From the NCBI GenBank assembly GCA_964440735.1, contig CAYTTK010000154.1, forward strand, positions 1 to 6,045: a stretch of 6,045 bases of DNA, in the 5' to 3' direction. The position numbers and the translations under genes were made by a program. Under the pieces are notes generated by a model. That model was given only the letters and a program-made list of their open reading frames with translations. It searched no databases and was not told the origin of the DNA. The number at the start of each line of letters is the position of its first letter. Positions within the stretch are counted from its first letter, which is position 1. Positions 1 to 5,082 of the stretch are shown in pieces. Source of the DNA: CAZBWE01 sp964440735. GTDB lineage: Bacteria; Planctomycetota; Phycisphaerae; Sedimentisphaerales; Anaerobacaceae.

Positions 1-41
1 CGCCGCCCACTTTCCCCGGACTGCCGCTCCCACTGAAAGAA

Positions 42-82
42 AGACGCCATTCTCGCGTCTCAATCCCGCGAGAATGGCGTCT
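42..82 (-). terminator. Rho-independent terminator of the propeller/dockerin gene
   Basis: The arms 42-57 and 67-82 are perfectly complementary over 16 bp, with a 9-nt loop (58-66). Read on the minus strand, the hairpin starts 22 nt after the TAA stop at 105-107 and is followed by TTCTTTC. This is the layout of an intrinsic terminator for the minus-strand gene. There is no T-run on the plus-strand side, so it probably works in one direction only. Positions 1-41 show nothing else I can support. Confidence 0.85.
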
Positions 83-104
83 CGCAATCCATCTCTCAGA
101 AACC

Positions 105-2378
105 TTACAGCAGCGGCTCCATTCCGACCACAAGCCGCAGCCCGTTTATGACGTCGCTCAGACCCAGTGCCCCATCGCAATCCAGGTCCGCCACCGCTGC
201 GTCGTCTGCCTTCGGGAACTCCATCCCCAGTACCCACCTGAGCATGCGAATGACGTCCCCTAAGCAGAACGGCCCGTCGCCCAAATGTGGGTGCCCGCAA
301 GCGCACCGAAACTGGTGGTTCAAGCAGTTCAGGGCCCACCAGTAGTCCCGGGCCTCACGCTTCTGATCCTTCGAGTCGAAGCTCTTGTCCCAGTTCAGGC
401 TCCCGCCGATCATTATGTCCGGCTGCGCGCACAGCCACGCCTCGGCCTCGTCTATTGCCGGAACGCCCGTCGCGTCGAACACGTTCAGCTTCGCGACAAT
501 GAGTTGCGCAAAGAACATCGAGAAGTTGCTCGCGTTCGCGTTCCACATGATCTCTTTCCCGAATGCCTCGTCAACCTCCACACCGCAGATGGTCACCGTC
601 GCGCCATTCCACGGGTGGGTCTTCCAGTAACCCTTCGACCTCGTGCACAGCACCAGCGGCCCGTTAGACATGTCTCCGTTCAAGTAATCGTAGGGGCTCC
701 CCCCCTCGTACATGGCATAGCTCCCGACCACCTCGAACGTCCCGTCGCATTTCCTCCTGAACTCAACGATCAGGTCATCCTGCGTAGACGCCACGATGTG
801 CCCCAGACCGTTACCTCTCACCGCCATTCCCTTGACAAGGTTGCTTCCGTCCGGCAGCAGCTCATAGCCGCCGTTCCCTAGATAAGTGGCGTCCACAACT
901 CCGCCCTCCGCTGGCAGGGAAAGCTTGTAGAAGCCGTACGGCGCTCCTTGCCTCGACCCGTTCGTCCACATGTACAGCCTTCCCCACGAGTCAAAAACCA
1001 AATCCGCCCCCGCCACGTCTACCGTAGCGCCCGTCCCCTCGTTCACTATCAGCCCAAGCAGCGTCGCGTCCACCATGCCCGTGTCCACGCTATAAAGAGA
1101 ATCATAGTTGGACGATACCGCGTAGAGCACTCCGTCAGGGGAGAATACTCCCTGCGCCGCTCGCGCAACGTCCACATACCCTACGAAGTTCCACGAAGGG
1201 CCTCCCACGTCATAATACCCCAGACCCGCTTGCACCACCCCGTTGGCCGGCACGTAGTCGATCGCGTACAGCCTCGACCCGTCCGGCGTGCCGGCAAGAG
1301 CCACCACACGGTCAAACGGCACGATCCCGGCACCGTAACCAACGTCGGCCAGCGGCACCAGGTTCGCCCGCCCCAGGTCAGGATCAAGGGAGACCTGGAA
1401 CAACTGCGAGTCGTTGCCTACCCCGTCAGTGTCGTCCAGCGTGTCGGAAAGGCAAAGCACCTCCCCGACCCCCCTCGTGCACGGCACCAGCGGCCCGTTG
1501 CACATGTCTCCGTTCAAGTAATCGTAGGGGCTCCCCCCCTCGTACATGGCATAGCTCCCGACCACCTCGAACGTCCCGTCGCATTTCCTCCTGAACTCAA
1601 CGATCAGGTCATCCTGCGTAGACGCCACGATGTGCCCCAGACCGTTACCTCTCACCGCCATTCCCTTGACAAGGTTGCTTCCGTCCGGCAGCAGCTCATA
1701 GCCGCCGTTCCCTAGATAAGTGGCGTCCACAACTCCGCCCTCCGCTGGCAGGGAAAGCTTGTAGAAGCCGTACGGCGCTCCTTGCCTCGACCCGTTCGTC
1801 CACATGTACAGCCTTCCCCACGAGTCAAAAACCAAATCCGCCCCCGCCACGTCTACCGTAGCGCCCGTCCCCTCGTTCACTATCAGCCCAAGCAGCGTCG
1901 CGTCCACCATGCCCGTGTCCACGCTATAAAGAGAATCATAGTTGGACGATACCGCGTAGAGCACTCCGTCAGGGGAGAATACTCCCTGCGCCGCTCGCGC
2001 AACGTCCACATACCCTACGAAGTTCCACGAAGGGCCTCCCACGTCATAATACCCCAGACCCGCTTGCACCACCCCGTTGGCCGGCACGTAGTCGATCGCG
2101 TACAGCCTCGACCCGTCCGGCGTGCCGGCAAGAGCCACCACACGGTCAAACGGCACGATCCCGGCACCGTAACCAACGTCGGCCAGCGGCACCAGGTTCG
2201 CCCGCCCCAGGTCAGGATCAAGGGAGACCTGGAACAACTGCGAATTGTTGCCTAGCCCGTCAGTGTCGTCCAGCGTGTCAGAAAGGTAAAGCACCTCCCC
2301 GACCCCCGCAGACGCAATAGACGGCCCAGCCGCCAGAAAAAGCACCACCGCCGCTACTAGAAACATCGCGTTTTTCAT
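105..2378 (-). CDS. Secreted protein with duplicated beta-propeller-like units, GYWK module and dockerin-like C-terminus
   Basis: The product has 757 residues. The ATG at 2378 is chosen because GAGGAGAAGG lies just upstream and a clean signal peptide begins there (residues 1-24, cleavage ASA/G). A TTG 48 nt further up (2426) is in frame but would prefix the signal peptide with a charged stretch. Residues 25-302 and 303-580 are two units of 278 residues differing at only five positions. Each holds several recurring strand motifs (TPDGSRLYAID, FSPDGVLYAV, FDSWGRLYMW), typical of beta-propeller blades. Residues 581-697 form a Cys-rich module opening with SKGYWKTHP, a motif I associate with secreted proteins of environmental microbes. 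Residues 698-757 look like a dockerin. The second repeat has a full calcium-loop pattern, D731-x-D733-x-D735-G ending at D742. The first repeat keeps the helix (DVIRMLRWVLG) but has a shortened loop. The likely role is an extracellular binding protein docked to a cohesin partner. The ligand is unknown, and a dockerin alone does not imply a cellulosome. The domain calls come from reading the sequence, without a profile search. Confidence 0.88.
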   Translation of the reverse strand: MKNAMFLVAAVVLFLAAGPSIASAGVGEVLYLSDTLDDTDGLGNNSQLFQVSLDPDLGRANLVPLADVGYGAGIVPFDRVVALAGTPDGSRLYAIDYVPANGVVQAGLGYYDVGGPSWNFVGYVDVARAAQGVFSPDGVLYAVSSNYDSLYSVDTGMVDATLLGLIVNEGTGATVDVAGADLVFDSWGRLYMWTNGSRQGAPYGFYKLSLPAEGGVVDATYLGNGGYELLPDGSNLVKGMAVRGNGLGHIVASTQDDLIVEFRRKCDGTFEVVGSYAMYEGGSPYDYLNGDMCNGPLVPCTRGVGEVLCLSDTLDDTDGVGNDSQLFQVSLDPDLGRANLVPLADVGYGAGIVPFDRVVALAGTPDGSRLYAIDYVPANGVVQAGLGYYDVGGPSWNFVGYVDVARAAQGVFSPDGVLYAVSSNYDSLYSVDTGMVDATLLGLIVNEGTGATVDVAGADLVFDSWGRLYMWTNGSRQGAPYGFYKLSLPAEGGVVDATYLGNGGYELLPDGSNLVKGMAVRGNGLGHIVASTQDDLIVEFRRKCDGTFEVVGSYAMYEGGSPYDYLNGDMSNGPLVLCTRSKGYWKTHPWNGATVTICGVEVDEAFGKEIMWNANASNFSMFFAQLIVAKLNVFDATGVPAIDEAEAWLCAQPDIMIGGSLNWDKSFDSKDQKREARDYWWALNCLNHQFRCACGHPHLGDGPFCLGDVIRMLRWVLGMEFPKADDAAVADLDCDGALGLSDVINGLRLVVGMEPLL
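639..1472 (-). repeat. Tandem 834-bp repeat, copy encoding the second propeller-like unit
   Basis: This copy encodes protein residues 303-580. It matches the adjacent 1473-2306 copy at all but 8 positions (649, 666, 667, 1410, 1412, 1421, 1446, 1453). The interior 668-1409 (742 bp) is identical by direct reading, including synonymous sites. The period of 834 is divisible by 3, so the frame is kept. Confidence 0.95.
1473..2306 (-). repeat. Tandem 834-bp repeat, copy encoding the first propeller-like unit
   Basis: This copy encodes protein residues 25-302, directly after the signal peptide. It abuts the other copy with no spacer. Its identical core is 1502-2243. The differences to the sister copy change Y31 to C309, L42 to V320, N45 to D323, C293 to S571 and P299 to L577; one difference is silent. 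Confidence 0.95.
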
Positions 2379-2403
2379 CTTCCTTCTCCTCAAGAAACCT
2401 CCA

Positions 2404-2553
2404 TTAAGAAACTGCTCCACAACCAAGCAGAGATGACCCGCACCCCCGGAAACTCCACAAATCCTTCGCCGCTACGTCACCAAGTTTCCCCCAACTAAGG
2501 AAGCCGGGTTGCCATGTCTGGTAAGTCCTCGCCCGCCATCGGGACCTGATCAT
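2404..2553 (-). CDS. Possible 49-residue upstream ORF in the leader of the propeller gene
   Basis: The ATG at 2553 follows a strong SD (GGAGG at 2559-2563, 5-nt spacing). It lies about 45 nt after the predicted transcription start and ends in TAA at 2404-2406, 25 nt before the main ATG. The peptide is rich in Arg, Trp and Gly (it begins MIRSRWRARTYQTW) and matches no family I recognise. It may be a leader peptide that couples or attenuates translation of the downstream gene. It may also be chance: the length is short and the composition is not clearly protein-like. Confidence 0.35.
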   Translation of the reverse strand: MIRSRWRARTYQTWQPGFLSWGKLGDVAAKDLWSFRGCGSSLLGCGAVS

Positions 2554-2604
2554 ACGCCCCTCCTCTCTCCGTCTCTGGCCCCCCGCCCCTTAGATGTGCT
2601 GATC

Positions 2605-2634
2605 ACTATACACCAACGCACTCCTCCCTGTCAA
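2605..2634 (-). promoter_or_regulatory. Sigma70-type promoter of the propeller/dockerin gene
   Basis: Read on the minus strand, the -35 box is TTGACA (2634-2629) and the -10 box is TATAGT (2610-2605), with an 18-bp spacer. This is a full -35 consensus and a 5/6 -10 match. Transcription would begin near 2598, giving a leader of about 220 nt before the ATG at 2378. Confidence 0.7.
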
Positions 2635-2732
2635 GCCTTCATCCATGCTTTTTTTCGCTTTGATCCGAGAATCCTAAACAGCCGCTCCGACAACCGTTTC
2701 CAGCGCCCCCCTGCACTCTGAAGTCTTGCGCG

Positions 2733-2747
2733 CTTGAGAACCTCAAG
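2733..2747. promoter_or_regulatory. Inverted repeat between divergent promoters, possible operator
   Basis: CTTGAG-AAC-CTCAAG is a perfect 6-bp inverted repeat with a 3-nt centre. It lies between the two divergent promoters and just before a TATACT (2750-2755). Its placement fits a regulator site, but a short palindrome like this can occur by chance and no second copy was found. Confidence 0.25.
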
Positions 2748-2799
2748 TCTATACTCCCAGCTATACGGCTTTCTCCTCCAGGATGCCGAGATTTTCTCC

Positions 2800-2828
2800 T
2801 TGACTTTTCCCGGTCAGGGTACTATCAT
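2800..2828 (+). promoter_or_regulatory. Sigma70-type promoter of the thioester-like gene
   Basis: The -35 box TTGACT (2800-2805) and the -10 box TATCAT (2823-2828) are separated by 17 bp, the optimal spacing. The predicted start is near 2835, about 390 nt before the ATG at 3224. No better promoter was seen closer to the gene. Confidence 0.6.
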
Positions 2829-2834
2829 ATCAAC

Positions 2835-3223
2835 CGTGCAACGCTTCGGGGTATTCGTAGCGTCATGCTGCGGGGGCTCCGGAGCGGAAGGGGGCCCTCT
2901 TAACTGTGTTGTCAGCGAACCTGGTCCGACAACCTGGACTCACGCTTGGGGAATCTCGTGGTGCTGACCTCGTCTTGTCTCCGCACCTCTTTCCCCGCGC
3001 TGCAGAAGCCCCTTTCGTACTTGCCTACCCGTTCGGAACTTACCTTAGCCTTGCGGACAACGCCTCTCGGCGCCGCTGGCGATTCCAGGTGTCCTCTGGG
3101 CATTAACTCATGTGTCGGCCGTCCGTTGCCAGGCGGCCGGGAGGAGGGATTATGATCCTAAGCAGCAGACGTTGCAGACTGGAACCTGTCGCACTACTAG
3201 ACAATTCTTAACGGAGGTAAACT
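2835..3223 (+). promoter_or_regulatory. Long, structured 5' leader of the thioester-like gene
   Basis: This untranslated stretch of about 390 nt has several hairpins. One at 2838-2868 pairs GCAACGCT with AGCGT-ca-TGC. One at 2908-2933 pairs GTTGTC with GACAAC. One at 3116-3139 pairs CGGCCGTC with GGCGGCCG (8 bp with one G-U, 8-nt loop). The last sits directly upstream of the SD of the 19-codon ORF. None is followed by a T-run, so I see no terminator-type attenuator. I could not match the leader to a known riboswitch class. Confidence 0.35.
3152..3211 (+). CDS. Possible 19-residue leader peptide upstream of the thioester-like gene
   Basis: The ATG at 3152 follows GGAGGAGGG with close spacing. 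The frame encodes MILSSRRCRLEPVALLDNS and stops with TAA at 3209-3211, 12 nt before the main ATG, so its stop lies 1 nt before the start of the next SD region. That arrangement favours translational coupling. The GC-rich hairpin at 3116-3139 ends 1 nt before this SD. The peptide shows no run of one amino acid, so classic amino-acid attenuation is not indicated. It is too short to judge by composition. Confidence 0.4.
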   Translation: MILSSRRCRLEPVALLDNS

Positions 3224-4345
3224 ATGACGCGCACTGATGCATCCATCATTCGCAGAAAGGTCTTCATCACTCTCCTTGCCTTCGCTGCCATTGGCTTCAT
3301 CGCCGGACAAGCGTCGGCAGACCTTGTCGCCGCTCCCCTCATCGCAGGTAAGCACTACAACGTCGGAACCGTGGAAGCGGTCGATGACGGGGTTTACTTG
3401 TACGTGACCTACAACACTACCGGCGGCTGGGTAATGACCGAGACTCACCTCGCGGTCTCCACCTCCCCTACTGGGTACCCCCAGAACAAAAAGGGGCACC
3501 CGAAGGTCGGTCATTTCCCGTACAGCACAGACCCACACAACCCAGCGCTCACAGAGGTCACGTATGCCATCCTCCTTGCTGACATTGACGACCTTTACGA
3601 CCCCGGCGATGTCGGCGTAGACCCCGGCACCCCGATCTACATCTGGGCACACGCCGTCGTCAAGTTGATGGTCGGCGGAGTCCCGGTCCAGCAGGAGACG
3701 GCGTGGTCCGTTTTCACCTACATCATGCAGGAGCCCGTCGGGTCCCCAACTCCGACCCCGACTCCTACACCCACTCCCACGCCGACACCTACTCCGACCC
3801 CAACACCCACTCCCACGCCGACTCCTACTCCGACGCCGACCCCCACTCCTACGCCTACCCCGGAGTTCAAGGAGCCGAGCATACCCCCGGGTACTGCTCT
3901 TGCATCGCTGGTCAGCATCCCCGGCGCTACCACCTACATCGACATAGCGCTGTCCGGCATCCCCGCCGGCTACGACATCTTTGACGGAATCTGGCCCGCA
4001 TGGTGCATAAACCCGGACCTCCTCATACCTGCTACCGTGCCGTTCCCGGTAGACTTCTACTCCAGCTACGACCTCGGCTTGCCTGCTTATCTCCAGGATG
4101 ACGATTGGGACCTCGTCAACTACCTGATCAACAACAAACATCCCAGCGCCAGCGTCTACGAGATCCAGCAAGCCATCTGGTACTTCTTCGGCAGCCCCTA
4201 TCCAGTGTCTTACTATGGCGCGCTGATGGTTGACGACGCCGTAGCCAACGGCGAGGGGTTCCATCCTGGGACTGGCGAATGGATGGCCGTAATTATGGAC
4301 GCCGGACCAGACATCCAGCCCATGTTCATAGAAGTTGACCCGTAA
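3224..4345 (+). CDS. Secreted protein with Pro-Thr stalk and thioester-domain-like C-terminus
   Basis: The product has 373 residues. The start is supported by GGAGG at 3213-3217 with 6-nt spacing. Residues 1-32 form a signal peptide with a basic N-terminus (IIRRK), a hydrophobic core and cleavage ASA/D. Residues 33-170 are a beta-rich domain with the pattern GTVEAVDDGVYLYVTY followed by GGWVMTETHL, which I recall from other secreted bacterial proteins of unknown function. Residues 175-213 are 19 PT pairs plus a final P, a rigid extended linker. Residues 214-373 resemble the thioester-domain (TED/TQXA) group of surface adhesins. C261 sits in an AWCI motif matching the aromatic-Cys-hydrophobic signature. 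Q315 sits in IQQAIW, matching the hydrophobic-Q-x-x-hydrophobic-W signature. C261 is the only cysteine in the whole protein. In known TEDs a Cys-Gln thioester bonds covalently to host or substrate amines; here that role is inference. There is no LPXTG, membrane anchor or dockerin at the C-terminus, so how it stays at the surface is unclear. Confidence 0.85.
   Translation: MTRTDASIIRRKVFITLLAFAAIGFIAGQASADLVAAPLIAGKHYNVGTVEAVDDGVYLYVTYNTTGGWVMTETHLAVSTSPTGYPQNKKGHPKVGHFPYSTDPHNPALTEVTYAILLADIDDLYDPGDVGVDPGTPIYIWAHAVVKLMVGGVPVQQETAWSVFTYIMQEPVGSPTPTPTPTPTPTPTPTPTPTPTPTPTPTPTPTPTPTPTPEFKEPSIPPGTALASLVSIPGATTYIDIALSGIPAGYDIFDGIWPAWCINPDLLIPATVPFPVDFYSSYDLGLPAYLQDDDWDLVNYLINNKHPSASVYEIQQAIWYFFGSPYPVSYYGALMVDDAVANGEGFHPGTGEWMAVIMDAGPDIQPMFIEVDP
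3746..3862 (+). repeat. Pro-Thr repeat stalk, 39 residues
   Basis: The stretch encodes (PT)19-P. Proline and threonine codons are mixed (CCA, CCC, CCG, CCT; ACA, ACC, ACG, ACT). A longer period of 36 bp is visible: ACACCCACTCCCACGCCGAC occurs at 3767 and again at 3803. PT-rich linkers of this kind commonly separate modules in extracellular enzymes and adhesins and may be O-glycosylated. Confidence 0.95.
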
Positions 4346-4397
4346 CGACGAGGCAGAAAGGAGAAACTTCTCCGAGACCAATAGGACCTAGCCAACT

Positions 4398-4430
4398 CCC
4401 GGGGGAACGATGAGTTCCCCCGGGTTCCTT
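4398..4430 (+). terminator. Rho-independent terminator of the thioester-like gene
   Basis: The arms 4398-4408 and 4414-4424 (CCCGGGGGAAC and its complement) form a perfect 11-bp stem with loop GATGA. TTCCTTT follows. The hairpin begins 52 nt after the TAA at 4343-4345. A weaker hairpin (GGAGA/TCTCC, 4360-4373) lies between stop and terminator. Confidence 0.85.
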
Positions 4431-4600
4431 TCCCCCCCCTCGCAGACCCACCGTCCCCGATTTGCCCGAGCTCTCCTCCTCGAACTCCACTCAGAGCTTT
4501 CAAGGTCGACTGCCTGACTTCCCGCCTGCTCCAAAGCCCCGCACTGAATGCTTCATCGCGGCCGCATTCAAATTTCCACCTCTCGAACCCCGAAAAACAC

Positions 4601-4628
4601 TTGACAGACACCGCGCTGGGGTTAGCAT
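4601..4628 (+). promoter_or_regulatory. Sigma70-type promoter upstream of the GH26-like gene
   Basis: A consensus -35 box TTGACA (4601-4606) and a -10 box TAGCAT (4623-4628) are spaced by 16 bp. An AT-rich alternative -10 (TATATC, 4628-4633) is spaced too far (21 bp). The predicted start is near 4635. Confidence 0.55.
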
Positions 4629-4644
4629 ATATCCGCGCGAGCGA

Positions 4645-4739
4645 GTGCTGGCGGAAAGCGCAGGCGGTGAGCCCGCTTTCCACGCGGCCAACTCGGGGCG
4701 ACACTGGAGGGGAGGTCGACCGATGAAGGCGGCCAGTGC
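4645..4739 (+). promoter_or_regulatory. Candidate structured leader RNA (three-way junction)
   Basis: Three helices nest in the first part of the leader. P1 pairs 4645-4652 (GTGCTGGC) with 4732-4739 (GCCAGTGC), 8 bp with two G-U pairs. P2 pairs 4653-4660 (GGAAAGCG) with 4674-4681 (CGCTTTCC), 8 bp perfect, directly stacked on P1. P3 pairs TCGG 4693-4696 with CCGA 4720-4723, and CGAC 4699-4702 with GTCG 4715-4718. The SD GGAGG (4711-4715) of the 4723 ORF lies in the P3 loop region and its ATG at the foot of P3. The fold is made by eye. It does not match the conserved cores I know for SAM, TPP, cobalamin, c-di-GMP, glycine or fluoride riboswitches. Confidence 0.3.
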
Positions 4740-5037
4740 ACATCCGAGGGAGTCCCCGACCAGACGCACCCGCACATCACCGCTTTCCATACCGTCTCAC
4801 CGTATTGCATTCCCTTGGGCAGTTTGCGCATCTTCTCTTAAGTCCCATCCATCCGTATCTCTACGTCCTTTAACCATCCATTCCTCCCGACCGCCAACCG
4901 TTTCAGCCTCGACACTCGTAGTACCTCAAATCTCAGCTTGGCAGACCGCAACACCCCGCGGAAATTCCCTCTTCAAGTTGGTTTCCATTCAAAGAAAGGA
5001 GGTGATGGGGATTGATTGCCACCAACTCAAGCTCTAG
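4723..5037 (+). CDS. Doubtful 104-residue upstream ORF in the hydrolase leader
   Basis: The ATG at 4723 follows GGAGG (4711-4715) with 7-nt spacing and the frame stays open to TAG at 5035-5037, 45 nt before the hydrolase ATG. The product would be rich in Ser, Pro, Arg and Thr (it begins MKAASAHPRESPTRRTRT), with no signal peptide and no recognisable domain. The composition looks like translated non-coding GC-rich DNA. I list it because the start signal is good and the other two genes also have a small ORF at this place. Confidence 0.2.
   Translation: MKAASAHPRESPTRRTRTSPLSIPSHRIAFPWAVCASSLKSHPSVSLRPLTIHSSRPPTVSASTLVVPQISAWQTATPRGNSLFKLVSIQRKEVMGIDCHQLKL
4995..5006 (+). promoter_or_regulatory. 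Perfect, unassigned Shine-Dalgarno sequence
   Basis: AAAGGAGGTGAT is fully complementary to the canonical 3' end of bacterial 16S rRNA. It lies 76 nt before the hydrolase ATG, so it does not serve that start. The ATG at 5005 is only 2 nt from GGAGG. A TTG at 5012 (9-nt spacing) would give the 10-residue peptide MIATNSSSSA ending at 5044. The downstream TGATG overlap then offers an ATG at 5044, in frame with the hydrolase. Confidence 0.45.
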
Positions 5038-5082
5038 CGCGTGATGCAAGTGAACAAAAAACCCTCTGGGGAGGAGACAGCC

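Larger units (their letters stand above)
2379..3223. other. Divergent intergenic region between the propeller and thioester-like genes
   Basis: This 845-bp gap holds the two divergent promoters, both leaders and the two small upstream ORFs listed separately. The segment between the promoters (2635-2799) contains a T7 run near 2646-2652 and the inverted repeat at 2733-2747. I see no tRNA, no known riboswitch signature and no larger coding frame that looks real. Confidence 0.6.
4431..5082 (+). other. Intergenic region and long leader upstream of the GH26-like gene
   Basis: Positions 4431-4600 show no gene or clear signal. From 4601 the region holds a promoter, a foldable leader, a 104-codon reading frame and an isolated perfect SD, each listed separately. 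The leader from the predicted start near 4635 to the ATG at 5083 is about 450 nt. Confidence 0.55.

Noticed and set aside
285..2255. Long plus-strand frames opposite the propeller gene (285-881, 948-1715, 1782-2255)
   Set aside because: They are antisense shadows. The second and third are near copies of each other only because the DNA underneath is duplicated, and their products are Arg/His/Pro/Val-rich with no domain.
2646..2652. A T7 run that might be a terminator tail
   Set aside because: No GC-rich hairpin precedes it on the plus strand.
3197..4381. A 394-codon open frame on the minus strand opposite the thioester-like gene
   Set aside because: It has no SD or signal peptide, its middle is a Gly/Arg/Ser run created by the opposite strand of the Pro-Thr repeat, and the plus-strand gene explains the region with a signal peptide, SD and terminator.
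4462..4722. Upstream extension of the 4723-5037 frame
   Set aside because: It crosses the predicted promoter at 4601-4628 and has no SD at its first ATG; only the portion from 4723 has a start signal worth listing.
4700..4740. A partial resemblance to the SAM-I riboswitch core (GGAGGGGAGG ... CCGATGAAGG)
   Set aside because: The conserved GGCAACC segment and the AUCAAGAGAGGC start are missing and the helices do not match, so I do not call it SAM-I.
5044..5082. An alternative start for the hydrolase at ATG 5044
   Set aside because: It lacks an SD and would put 13 mostly polar residues before the signal peptide, while the ATG at 5083 has an SD at 6-nt spacing.
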